From assembly GCA_964462515.1 (NCBI GenBank), contig CAYWXK010000012.1, positions 1 through 64,000 on the forward strand: a DNA stretch of 64,000 nt, given 5' to 3'. The notes below the pieces were generated by a model that saw only the letters and a program-made list of their open reading frames with translations, did not search any database and was not told where the DNA came from. Position numbers and translations under genes: made by a program. Below, in pieces: positions 23,438-33,400 of the stretch; the first letter of the stretch is position 1; each line of letters starts with the position of its first letter. This stretch comes from CAYWXK01 sp964462515. GTDB taxonomy: Bacteria; Planctomycetota; Phycisphaerae; Sedimentisphaerales; Anaerobacaceae.

Positions 23438-26400
23438 CTACGGGTTGACTGCGGCGGGGGAAGGGGAGACAGCCGTCCAGTTATTGGGGTCGTTGCCGTA
23501 ATACTGGCCAAACAGTCTGCCAAGTGACATTCCGTAGCCATCGGGTTCGACAGGCCACAGGTCAACATCGCCGGGACAATCCTGTGGATGAGAGCCATCA
23601 CTGTAATTCACCCTGTCAACGCGTATATAATACCGTGTGCCAAGCTCATCCTCATCGCCTGGCTGTGAAAGCTCCACGCTCTCGCCGGCATTACCCAGAT
23701 GACCACTGTATGGCCCAAAAATCTTATTCTGTGCCACGCCCGGATACCACCAGCTAAACGCAGTTTTATTTCTGACCACCACAATATAACCGCCGGCAGG
23801 TATCGTAACAGGCGAACTATCCGGGAAGGTCCATTCAATGCCATCTGTGAACTTCCAGGGCAGGTCCACATCATAATCATACATTGTTACAGAGGAACCT
23901 GTGATATTACGCAATTCAACGTATTCATACTCATCGTTGCTATATAAGCCGCCCTCAGGCCAATCGGGATGATACATAATCTCGTTTATCACTATCGGCC
24001 CAACCTTAGGATAGGCATTGTCGCCGTTGGGAGTCTTTGCACTCATCAGGACAAAGTTATAGTTGCCGGTCGAGAGCTTATGGTATCGGCCAAAGGAGAC
24101 ATCCGTCGGTGAGGCGCCAAAATCCTCCATCTCACGGTAGCCCGTCAATACCTCACCTTCAGCAGAAGTTAAATGCACACTATCGCCATTTTCACTTAAC
24201 GCAAATTCCACAAGACAGCCCGGGTCACCAGGATTATGGAAGTCGGTATCCTCATAGAAAACTAAGAACCCATTCTTTGGTATGGTCGTCCCTGACGCAA
24301 TCTTATATTTCTTGAGGAATGACCCACTATCGCTTAAGAACCACCCGCCGATATTTATCGGGTTGTTGGTGGTATTATGCAGCTCAATCCAGTCAGGATT
24401 TCCCGCGTGAGAATGAGCAAGGACTTCGTTAATCACCACATCGCCGGGATTCGGCAATATCCCGCTATCATCCTCACCGGGTGAGCCGCCCCAACGAGCG
24501 CTTGCACGCCAGTAGTCTTTCTTGGCCCAGTGACTGATGTTGGGGTCTGCCGGATTTATTATGGTTAATGAGAAGCCGTTGCCATCGGTAATCTCACGCC
24601 AGCCATCGCCATATTTGAAGTCTAAAATCGTCTGCCCTACGGCATCGGCAAGTTTAATTCTTTCGCCGGCATTGTCCAGACTTCCGGTGTATTGGCCGGC
24701 CACGTTGATGCCTGTGCCATATTGAGCCTCGAAGGCGTTAATGTTCCTGACAACAACGACAAAATCGCCTGCCGCCAGCTCCACAATCGGGAATGTAAAG
24801 TGTATTCCCTCCGTGAACCGGACGAGATTGAGATTAAGTGTTTGTGTTCCGATATTTTTTAGCTCGATAAATTCCTCGTTCGGGTCGTCGGGGTCGTTGG
24901 TATCTTCCGGATGATACATTATCTCGCTGATTCGCAGGTTCTCTTTCACAGGGCCGATACCAAAGACGGCCTCCGCCAGAGCGCTCCACTGCAAATTCAG
25001 AACGCGTGCCTTAACGTGAGTGGTCCTTGTCAAAGTAACCGGGCCGGTATATTGAATCGCGGTTGGAGATACGCTGCCCTGGCTGGCCAGAGAAGCAACC
25101 AACTCAGCAGAGATAAGAAAATCGCTACGATTGGTAGCGTTATTGAGGCCGTGGATGGCGAGGATATTGCTGCCCTGCTGCAAGTAGTTGAGGTATGATG
25201 AGATGTCAATCTCTTCAAAAACTATAGCTTGTGCGTCATCGTGTAAAGCGTTTGCGCCGGAGTTCCAGGCCGGCGTGCCGGTAATGTTCCTCCGTGCAAC
25301 CTCGGTGCCATTCAGGTATGCGATGAAACCATCCTCATACCGCATCTTCAGCTTAATCTCAGTAAATTCAGTTGTGCTTACGTTGAACGGTATTCGGATG
25401 TAACAGGTATCGTTTATGTTGGGGGACATCTTGGCTTTGACATCATAACTGATGTAGGGTTCATAACCCGTCTGCGTTTCATATCCTACGCCGCCGGTCT
25501 TGCCTGAAATGAAAGTCCCATCATTCCAGCTTGAATCGTTGAAATAGCTGGTAAGCCAGCAAGTATTCTCACCCAACTGCAAGCCGCCGCTGGCTGTATC
25601 ACCTACAAGGTCGAAATTCGTCGCATTCCAGGTAGAATAACTACCCTTTGCAGCGAAAAGCTCAACCTCCGAACCGCCCCAGGTCTCAAAGAACACCAGC
25701 TCCAGGTCATGCATCCCTGCTGAGGTAATGTTAAAAGTCGCCAAGGTATCGTCAGCTGAGCGCCCGTTGGGGAAAGACATTGTGTAAGTGTTGGGGCTTT
25801 TAGTCAACTTTAGCTCGAAACCGTCATCGGAATTCACGCCAAATGTCCAGTTTCCTGTCGTTGGTATATAGACCTTGGCAGTTGCCTTAATCACAAAGTG
25901 GTCCACATCAACGCCAATAGTAAGGCTCGGGAACGTCCTGTCATTACCGTAGTGGCCTGATCCCTCAGTATTATAGTAGTTAATCACACGAACCGTCTCA
26001 TTGACCACCTGGTCTTGATAAGCCGGATTATTGATAACGTCCTTAGCCGCAGTTATGTCACCCACATATATATTCGCTTTATAATAAGTAACCTGGAAAT
26101 CAGGAAGGATATGAGTAAGCAGGCTGCCGCCGTTGGCAACGCTCGGAACAAGGACCTTCTTAGCTGCGCTCTCCTGCACAAGAGTAACAGTGCCGCCAGA
26201 TGAAAGTGAAGCCGGCAGCCGCGGGTCATTACCGTCAAGAGTATAATAAATCACACCAGCCGGTGCGCTCATCGTCAAACTGAACCCGCTCGGAACCTGC
26301 CCGCCCTGATGGCTCAACGTCGGCGCCACAATACCTGGATACCAGCCTTTGGCCTTAAGCTGGTTAAGCACGATTCCTGCGCGAGACGGTAAATAACTGT

Positions 26401-29400
26401 TGGTTATCCAGTTGACGGCAGGACGCCAGTGGCTATCCCTATTAAGAGCCGGATGCGTCTTGGCATCTCCCCATCGTGCCGACTCGCCAATAATCGCAAG
26501 GTTAATCTGGTTAGCAAGGTTTGTTATACGATTCGACGACACACTGGGAGCCATTGGACCATTACTTAATACGAGATATTTGTGCGCCCTGTCCACCAAC
26601 CGCATCCGGTAATCAGGATGAGCAACTAACTGCTGGTGTAGCCACTGAGGATTGAAATCCTGGAAGGCCTGACCCGCTGGAAATGGCCCTGTGCGGTCAT
26701 AACCCCAGCCGGATGAGATGTCAAACAATGAATGCTCACAATCGTGCCTGAAATATTTGAAGCCGTCAGGATTATTGCGGTTATAAATGCCATAAAAGTT
26801 GTTCGGCTGGTTGTTACCGAGGAAGTTTGAAACCGGCCCGTCGAAGTCTCCTACATAGAATGTGCAGAGCATATAATCTATTAAGTTATCAACATCAACA
26901 AGCCGCTCGTATGCCGGATTGCGTGTCCCATTGGTATTTAATCCCTGAACTTTGTAGTATGCTAAATGAGTCTCAAAGCCCGCTGTAGCCGCTTCCCACA
27001 GCCGCCCGAATGCATCCAGATTGCCGTCAGTGGCCATGATGTCATAATTTCCGCCAGGTTCTACTTTGGCTACGTCGTAATCGTTCGCATCACCGCCAAA
27101 ATATGATTCCCCGTAATTGGCCTCCGGCCGTTCCTCGGTCTCAAACAGTCCCCAGTATTGCCCGTTAAGGTATAAGTGATAATACCTGCTTCGCGTATAA
27201 GGCTGGCCCAACTGGCCCTGCAAAAGACGCGAGAATTCATCCCGCACAAAAGTGTTTTTCGTTCCATCTCCAGGATCAAAACTCCAGGAGTAGTTCTGAC
27301 TGGTCCGCAGGTCAACCTTTCTAAATCTATCGACTCCTTCATCTCCAAATAAAGGATACTCAAGCGTATCCTGGCCGTATTCGTCCCTGAAAAATAGACG
27401 AAATGCGTGCTTGGGATTTCCACCGGTTCGGCTGTAACCCCCTCGTATCCGCAGCCCACTGTCAATCTGGAAGCCTTCGGTGCCGTCAGGATTGATTAAC
27501 TCCACAGAAGCAGGTCTTTCCCACGCTCGTCCCTGGCTGTAAGCGTTGACATAAATGCCTGTCGCCGGGTCAAACAGATTCTTCAAATCCGTTACCAGCG
27601 AAATCGTCGGGATATCCAAAAGTGCGCTGTCAACAATATATTTATAACGCGCATCATTTATTATGTCAGGGTCCATTCCGTAATCAATCATTTGGCCGTT
27701 GACGCTGCCGGTTGGCCAGTTGGGGCCAGGCGCCTGACCCAAAGGCGACTGTAATTTCACGTCACTAAGGAAAATATAAGTGTGCGTCCCGACCTTTGAA
27801 TCAAGATAGCCCGGCTTGACCGTAACGGCACGAACAGTGCTGGTCTTATAAATCAAAATCGGTGCAGTATATTTAGAGCCGTGCGTTATCGTAGGCCGTG
27901 AGCCGTCAAGCGTATATCTAATCTCCGCTCCTGTTTCATCCGTGCATAGCGTTAAATTAAACGGTATATCATAGAAACCATGCTCGACGCTAAAAAAGAC
28001 ATCATCACAAATATCCTTTGCACCGGAGATGTTATATGTCCACGGTGTAGGCGTGGAAAAATACTGCGGGATACTACTGTTGCTGGCGCCGACCAGCTCC
28101 GGCAAAATCAAGAATTCCCCATCATTCTTATTGTCGTTCAACGCCTGAATTGCCAGGACGTTCGTGCCTGTTTGTAGATAGCTTTTATATTCCGTAACAC
28201 TAATCGACTCGAAAACCGAAGATTGCTCGTTCGGACGATTAGAATCGGCTGTCGAATTCCACTGCAGAGGAGTCGGAGCACGCCGACGCGAAACTTCCTG
28301 GCCGTTCAAAAATGCCGCAAATCCATCCTCATACTTAACGCGCAGCGTCAATCTATCAAATAAATCCGCCTGTCCCTCCTCAAGGTTGAATTTAAACCGT
28401 GTCCACAGCGTTGCGTTAATACCCTTCATATCTGTCTTCACGTCTGTGGCAATGTCACCGGTGTCCGACACGTTGTCGAACACAGCCGTGCACAGCACGC
28501 CGTCAGAGTGCGATGTAACACACATTCCGATATATACGTCTTGAGCCATCGTGATGGTCGTCTCGCCTCGTTGCGTCCAGTCTATTCCGTTAGGCGACAC
28601 ATAACCGGTGAACGTGCTGCCGGTCCGCTTAATCCGAACCCAATAAGGTGCCGTCATCGAACCACTGTTATCCGTACCCATGCTTCCACCGGTATCGGTT
28701 CGCCATTGGAAAGCTGTCCCATTGCCCGGCGTTACAACCGTCATCGCATGTTTTGAGTAACCGTCGAGCGTCTCTCGAATCATTACGCCGGCCTTCGCCC
28801 ATTCATTTGTGTTCGTCATACTGGACACACGGGCCGCCAATTCACCATCGCCCTTCAGAGGAGCATATACATAATAAAATGCATCCGGCAGCGGGTCCCA
28901 TATATCGTCGCCGTCACCTTTTATAGTATAGACCCCGTTGTTAAGCGAGAACGAACCCGCAGCGGATGGGTCACCAATATCCTGACCCACTCGCTGCGGA
29001 GTCTTCATAAAGCCTATCGCGGTCTTCCCGGTCTTCCATCCAGTTTCGGTGAAGCCCACCGCTGTCCAGTTCTTGCCCGCATCACTGGAAACAGGCACAT
29101 AATAGTAGGCAAGTGCACCCGTAGCCACCAACGTCTGGGCATACTGCGCTAGACCATAAGAAATGTCACCCAATTGCAATGGATACGGCACATACTCGTG
29201 CGCTACAGTAACCCCATCACTCGCCACCAGGTGCAAATACGCCCCGGAACCTCTTAGCTTGAAATTGGTGTGCAAAAGATGAGCCGGGTCACGACGGTTT
29301 AGTTCGGAAGCAAACACAACTAAAAACGCACCGGCGTCAATGTCCATAGACGGAAATTGCCATACAGTCGGCGTGGTCTCGCCAATCGGCATATATTTTA

Positions 29401-30250
29401 GAGACCAGCCGATTAAATCAACGCTCACGTCCGCCGGGTTGTATATCTCAATCCAATCCCAGAACTCTTGTGGGTTTTCCGGGTTAGGGTAGGCATTATC
29501 GTTGATAGCCATAAACTCGCTGATAACTAAAGGCTGCACGTATGTGCCGGTTATGGTGGTGGTCTGATTGTCATTTATAATAACTACTCGGTCAGCCGGC
29601 TTGGTCCACCCCACAACTTCATTAAACTCAACAGTGTGCGTATCAGCCGGCAAATTACTTATAGTTGTGCCGCTGGTTTGCCACGCTCCGCCATCTACAC
29701 GCCATCGCGCACCGGCATTTATGGCCGCCTGCGGAGCGATATTGACCTTTAACGAACCTCTTTGCTGAACGTATGTGACAACAAAGACGGTCAATTTGCC
29801 CTCATCAATCTGGACTGCCTGAATATTTGGCTCGGTCCAGCCGGAAACATTACTGAAATCAACGGAGTGCGAACCAACCGGCAAACAACTTGCAATCGAA
29901 CCGCTGCTCTGCCACTCTCCGCCATCCACACGCCATCGTGCACCACCCTCAATGGCCTCTTGCGGCAAGATTGCAACCTGCAGCGAACCTTTTATTCCCC
30001 CTTCAAGCCAGTTATCAGATAACAATGTAAAATCAGATATGTTGACCTTGCCATCACCGTTCAGGTCGGCTATCCCGCCCGGGTTGGCCAGCCAGTAACC
30101 GGTAAAAATGTCAAGGTCCCATTCATCTACCTTACAGTTTCCGTCCAAATCCCCTATTGTGGCGTAAGCCATCCCTGACGGGAGCGAGCCAGCCACTCCA
30201 GTGGCCAAACATACTGTTAGCACTAATAAAATTTTCCCGGATATAGACAC
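23438..30250 (-). CDS. Giant secreted CotH/lamin-tail protein with N-terminal dockerin (2270 aa)
   Basis: GTG start with AAGGAG upstream. In order: signal peptide (1-30); dockerin-type pair (about 31-88; D-L-D-G-N-C-K-V-D-E-W-D-L, D-L-N-G-D-G-K-V-N-I); two tandem repeats of about 77 residues with G-A-R-W-R-V-D-G-G-x-W-Q; a lamin-tail domain (about 245-360); a concanavalin-like domain of DUF1349 style (about 430-610); a chitobiase C-terminal-like domain (I-R-Y-T-L-D-G-S-R-P-T); a CotH kinase-like domain (about 880-1290) including R-I-R-G-G-Y-S-R and F-V-R-D-E-F-S; a second I-Y-Y-T-L-D-G-N-D-P domain; a PA14 domain (about 1420-1560) and at least three more lamin-tail domains to the end. CotH domains in other bacteria phosphorylate secreted proteins or act in coat assembly. 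Its paralogue is directly downstream on the same strand. Confidence 0.88.
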   Translation of the reverse strand: MSISGKILLVLTVCLATGVAGSLPSGMAYATIGDLDGNCKVDEWDLDIFTGYWLANPGGIADLNGDGKVNISDFTLLSDNWLEGGIKGSLQVAILPQEAIEGGARWRVDGGEWQSSGSIASCLPVGSHSVDFSNVSGWTEPNIQAVQIDEGKLTVFVVTYVQQRGSLKVNIAPQAAINAGARWRVDGGAWQTSGTTISNLPADTHTVEFNEVVGWTKPADRVVIINDNQTTTITGTYVQPLVISEFMAINDNAYPNPENPQEFWDWIEIYNPADVSVDLIGWSLKYMPIGETTPTVWQFPSMDIDAGAFLVVFASELNRRDPAHLLHTNFKLRGSGAYLHLVASDGVTVAHEYVPYPLQLGDISYGLAQYAQTLVATGALAYYYVPVSSDAGKNWTAVGFTETGWKTGKTAIGFMKTPQRVGQDIGDPSAAGSFSLNNGVYTIKGDGDDIWDPLPDAFYYVYAPLKGDGELAARVSSMTNTNEWAKAGVMIRETLDGYSKHAMTVVTPGNGTAFQWRTDTGGSMGTDNSGSMTAPYWVRIKRTGSTFTGYVSPNGIDWTQRGETTITMAQDVYIGMCVTSHSDGVLCTAVFDNVSDTGDIATDVKTDMKGINATLWTRFKFNLEEGQADLFDRLTLRVKYEDGFAAFLNGQEVSRRRAPTPLQWNSTADSNRPNEQSSVFESISVTEYKSYLQTGTNVLAIQALNDNKNDGEFLILPELVGASNSSIPQYFSTPTPWTYNISGAKDICDDVFFSVEHGFYDIPFNLTLCTDETGAEIRYTLDGSRPTITHGSKYTAPILIYKTSTVRAVTVKPGYLDSKVGTHTYIFLSDVKLQSPLGQAPGPNWPTGSVNGQMIDYGMDPDIINDARYKYIVDSALLDIPTISLVTDLKNLFDPATGIYVNAYSQGRAWERPASVELINPDGTEGFQIDSGLRIRGGYSRTGGNPKHAFRLFFRDEYGQDTLEYPLFGDEGVDRFRKVDLRTSQNYSWSFDPGDGTKNTFVRDEFSRLLQGQLGQPYTRSRYYHLYLNGQYWGLFETEERPEANYGESYFGGDANDYDVAKVEPGGNYDIMATDGNLDAFGRLWEAATAGFETHLAYYKVQGLNTNGTRNPAYERLVDVDNLIDYMLCTFYVGDFDGPVSNFLGNNQPNNFYGIYNRNNPDGFKYFRHDCEHSLFDISSGWGYDRTGPFPAGQAFQDFNPQWLHQQLVAHPDYRMRLVDRAHKYLVLSNGPMAPSVSSNRITNLANQINLAIIGESARWGDAKTHPALNRDSHWRPAVNWITNSYLPSRAGIVLNQLKAKGWYPGIVAPTLSHQGGQVPSGFSLTMSAPAGVIYYTLDGNDPRLPASLSSGGTVTLVQESAAKKVLVPSVANGGSLLTHILPDFQVTYYKANIYVGDITAAKDVINNPAYQDQVVNETVRVINYYNTEGSGHYGNDRTFPSLTIGVDVDHFVIKATAKVYIPTTGNWTFGVNSDDGFELKLTKSPNTYTMSFPNGRSADDTLATFNITSAGMHDLELVFFETWGGSEVELFAAKGSYSTWNATNFDLVGDTASGGLQLGENTCWLTSYFNDSSWNDGTFISGKTGGVGYETQTGYEPYISYDVKAKMSPNINDTCYIRIPFNVSTTEFTEIKLKMRYEDGFIAYLNGTEVARRNITGTPAWNSGANALHDDAQAIVFEEIDISSYLNYLQQGSNILAIHGLNNATNRSDFLISAELVASLASQGSVSPTAIQYTGPVTLTRTTHVKARVLNLQWSALAEAVFGIGPVKENLRISEIMYHPEDTNDPDDPNEEFIELKNIGTQTLNLNLVRFTEGIHFTFPIVELAAGDFVVVVRNINAFEAQYGTGINVAGQYTGSLDNAGERIKLADAVGQTILDFKYGDGWREITDGNGFSLTIINPADPNISHWAKKDYWRASARWGGSPGEDDSGILPNPGDVVINEVLAHSHAGNPDWIELHNTTNNPINIGGWFLSDSGSFLKKYKIASGTTIPKNGFLVFYEDTDFHNPGDPGCLVEFALSENGDSVHLTSAEGEVLTGYREMEDFGASPTDVSFGRYHKLSTGNYNFVLMSAKTPNGDNAYPKVGPIVINEIMYHPDWPEGGLYSNDEYEYVELRNITGSSVTMYDYDVDLPWKFTDGIEWTFPDSSPVTIPAGGYIVVVRNKTAFSWWYPGVAQNKIFGPYSGHLGNAGESVELSQPGDEDELGTRYYIRVDRVNYSDGSHPQDCPGDVDLWPVEPDGYGMSLGRLFGQYYGNDPNNWTAVSPSPAAVNP

Positions 30251-30446
30251 TGAACTATCTCCTTACCAAAAAGAAATCAAAAATTAAAAATTAAATTTCA
30301 AAAATAAGGAACTCCACAATTTTGATTTTTATCCGCCTCGGCGGATTTACATTTTGCATTTTGAGATTGTTTTCCTTTACGTTTTATCTGCCTGCACCTG
30401 TGTTGCCTGCACAGGTTACGCAGGCACAGGTGCCTACGTTCAACGT
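30251..30446. repeat. Short spacer with AT-rich phrases and a nested inverted repeat
   Basis: Between the two giant genes. It has AAAAATTAAAAATTAAATTT-type phrases, a TCCGCC/GGCGGA hairpin near 30330-30345 and an inverted repeat with arms GCACCTGTG (30394-30402) and CACAGGTGC (30425-30433), with a further CCTGC...GCAGG pairing inside. The last could be a terminator for the 30447-35402 gene. Confidence 0.45.
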
Positions 30447-33400
30447 TCAAAGGGTGCCAGGGGTTGGTTCAGCCCCTTCCCAGTTAGACGGGTCATTGCC
30501 CGAATGATACTTATCGACCAAGATTCTCTGCAGGGCATCGCCATCACCATCACCAGACTCCGGCCACGGCGCAAAATCACCATAAATCACTTCATCTACA
30601 ATTACCCAGGATATTGGGTCGCCTTCCAGGTCCGGCGCCTGAGGTCTTTCCAGTGCAAGTCGTTCCCCTCCATTTGAAAGGTCTCCCGACCACGGCCCAA
30701 TGATGTCCACGCCGGCAACCAATGGGCCCGTATTATATACAGCCTTAAAGGCATCAAGCCGACTGCTCTCTGTCACAGGGTCGAAACCCACCACAATCAA
30801 TCTTTTGCCGGCAGGAATCGACTTACCGCTGGGGAACGTCCAAGAAACCGCCCCATCCAGCTGCCACGGGCCTTGAGCATTTTGCAAAAGAATCGCCCCT
30901 CCTGTCGGATTATATAATTCGATATACTCCTCGTTAGAATCCTGCGGATGATACATCAATTCATTTATCACTATCTCCAGAACAGGCTCAACATTTGCCG
31001 AATCCTTCGACGGCACCATCCGGAACCAATACGCCTCACCGTCCGGGTAACGACCCAGAGAAATATTATTCTCCTGGCCCTTAAATCCGACACAGTCCAC
31101 TATCCTATCCTGCCCACCGCCGGGCAAATAAGATAGAACGACCTGCTCTCCCGCCTTGTTCAGGCCAAATCCAACGCTTATAGGCTTATGAAAATCAGTA
31201 ACCTCATCAAAGCTAATCCTGGCATAGCCTCCAATCACAACAGCAGGTATAGCCCACTTCTTCAAATCATCAAAGTCATCGCTGAGATACCAACTGCTAT
31301 TTAGATTAACAGGCGAAGCACTATTATTGTAAAGCTCAATCCAGTCGTTTGAATCATACTCCGGATGCTGAGGGTCGGTATAATCGGTATGTGCCATAAC
31401 TTCATTGATGACAACGCCAGCTTCAAGCTCAGGGTCATCCTGACCCGGCGAACCCTGTATGTATGTGCTGGCTCGCCAGTTCCCGCCATAATTTAAGGAC
31501 CCATCAGGCTCGTCTAATACTGCCGATTCCAAAGGCACTAACGAATGTCCCGCACCATCGGCTGCTATTGGCCAGCCGCGGCCGTCACCATACTCAAACT
31601 CGGCAATGGTTCCATTCCAGTAATCTATTAACTTTACGTTATCACCGCTATTTTTGAGATTATTTTGTGCGTTGTTTCTGTATTCACCGGCGATTTTGCC
31701 GGCCAAACCAGAACCGTAGCGAGATTGGAAAGCAGTCTTGTTCCTCACCACCAGGACAAAATCACCCGGGGCAAGGCTTGTAATACTGCTGCCGTTAAAA
31801 TCAAATGTGATGCCATCAACAAAAGATACATACGTCAGGTCCAGCGTTTCATCCCCGGTATTCTTCAATTCGACATATTCAAATTCATCATTGTCTGTTG
31901 GGTCACCGGCAGGCGGGTCGGGAGGATTATACATCACCTCGGTAATCCGCAGATTCTCCAGGGTCCCCGCTGCCAGCGTCTCGCCGGCCACAAATTGAAC
32001 CGGAGATGACCAGTGACTCCATCGCCCCGTGTTATCCTTCATCCGACAGCGAACTCGATATGTTCGACCGGGTCTAATCCCTGTGGCAGGAATCCTTATA
32101 CTATTATTATACGGTGTAATCTCGCCGCTTTCCCATACCGGCTCAATCTCGTATTTACCTAACCCGGTTGGTCGAGGTGGCGGCAAGTGACACGGGTCAG
32201 CCGGTTTACCAATCAGACGAACGTCAACAAAACAATCGCCACTATCACCCAGCGACGTGTTGACAACCTGTGCGGCAACTATATTAGTCCCTACGTTGAG
32301 ATAACTGGCAGGGTCATCAATCACGACTGATGTGAAATTGTGATTTTCCGTGCGATTGGGAACAGTATCGTCATGTGCCAGCTCTTCACCAGGGACGTTA
32401 CCCCGGGCTGCTCGTTCTGTGTTAATCCAGACGTTTATACCATCATCATACTTGATATCCACTATCAGTTTATCGATGGCATCAAGGTCAGTTACTTCGA
32501 ATTTTTTTCGCACATATATTGTCGTGTAGTTGTATCTCATATCTAGTTCAAGCGGGATCCACGTCTCGCCATAGCCGATAGGCGTGTACAGCTCCGGCCA
32601 ATCCAGGTCATAAAAGTCCAGCTTTCGCCACTCTCCCTGTACCACTGAAGGTTCATCGTAGCCCTCAAAATATCTCCATTTTGCACCTTCGGGTACCAGA
32701 ATAATATCTTCAGTTGGCGGTTCGCCTTGAGAGCCAGCAGCCACCTCAGCAATTCGCCATTTCATCGCACCAAACGTGCCGTTACCCTGCGGGTCACTGA
32801 AGGGACTGACTTGAAACGTCAGGGCATTAGATGGATAATTTGGCCCACAGGTTGCTGTCACCGTTGGCGTGCTCGGAATAGCGCTATCAACTGAACGGTC
32901 ATTCATATAACTTTGACGCTCAACCACAAAATCCTTCATAACCTGGAGCATCCCCTCAAAACTCCTCTCGTAGCCGCGCTCCTGGGCCTCTTCGTAGAAC
33001 CGACCTGGGTATGCCTTATATGAGGCTGGCTGGTCAAGGTATGTTGGGTAGGCCGCCTCCCCCATAACCCAGTGGTAGTCCCACATAGCCCTGTCTGCAT
33101 CCACAATAGAAAGTCCGCCGCCAGGGTCGTTGATAACAGATGCCAATTCATCGATTAACTGATTCGTCTGGTCAGAGTTGAAAAACAGGTCGCAAACCTC
33201 CCGCACACGGTTCTTGTTTGCAACACTGAATACCTCATAAGTAAATATGTTACTTCTGCTAAATTCGTCGTTTAATATACTACCGGTTCCTCCATAATAT
33301 GTTGTCCAGGTCAAGTCAACGTCCCACGGTAATTGAGTGCACAGTTTGTATGTCCCCCACTGGGTTGTCGTCGGTATGGGATTAAAATAGTAATAAAAGT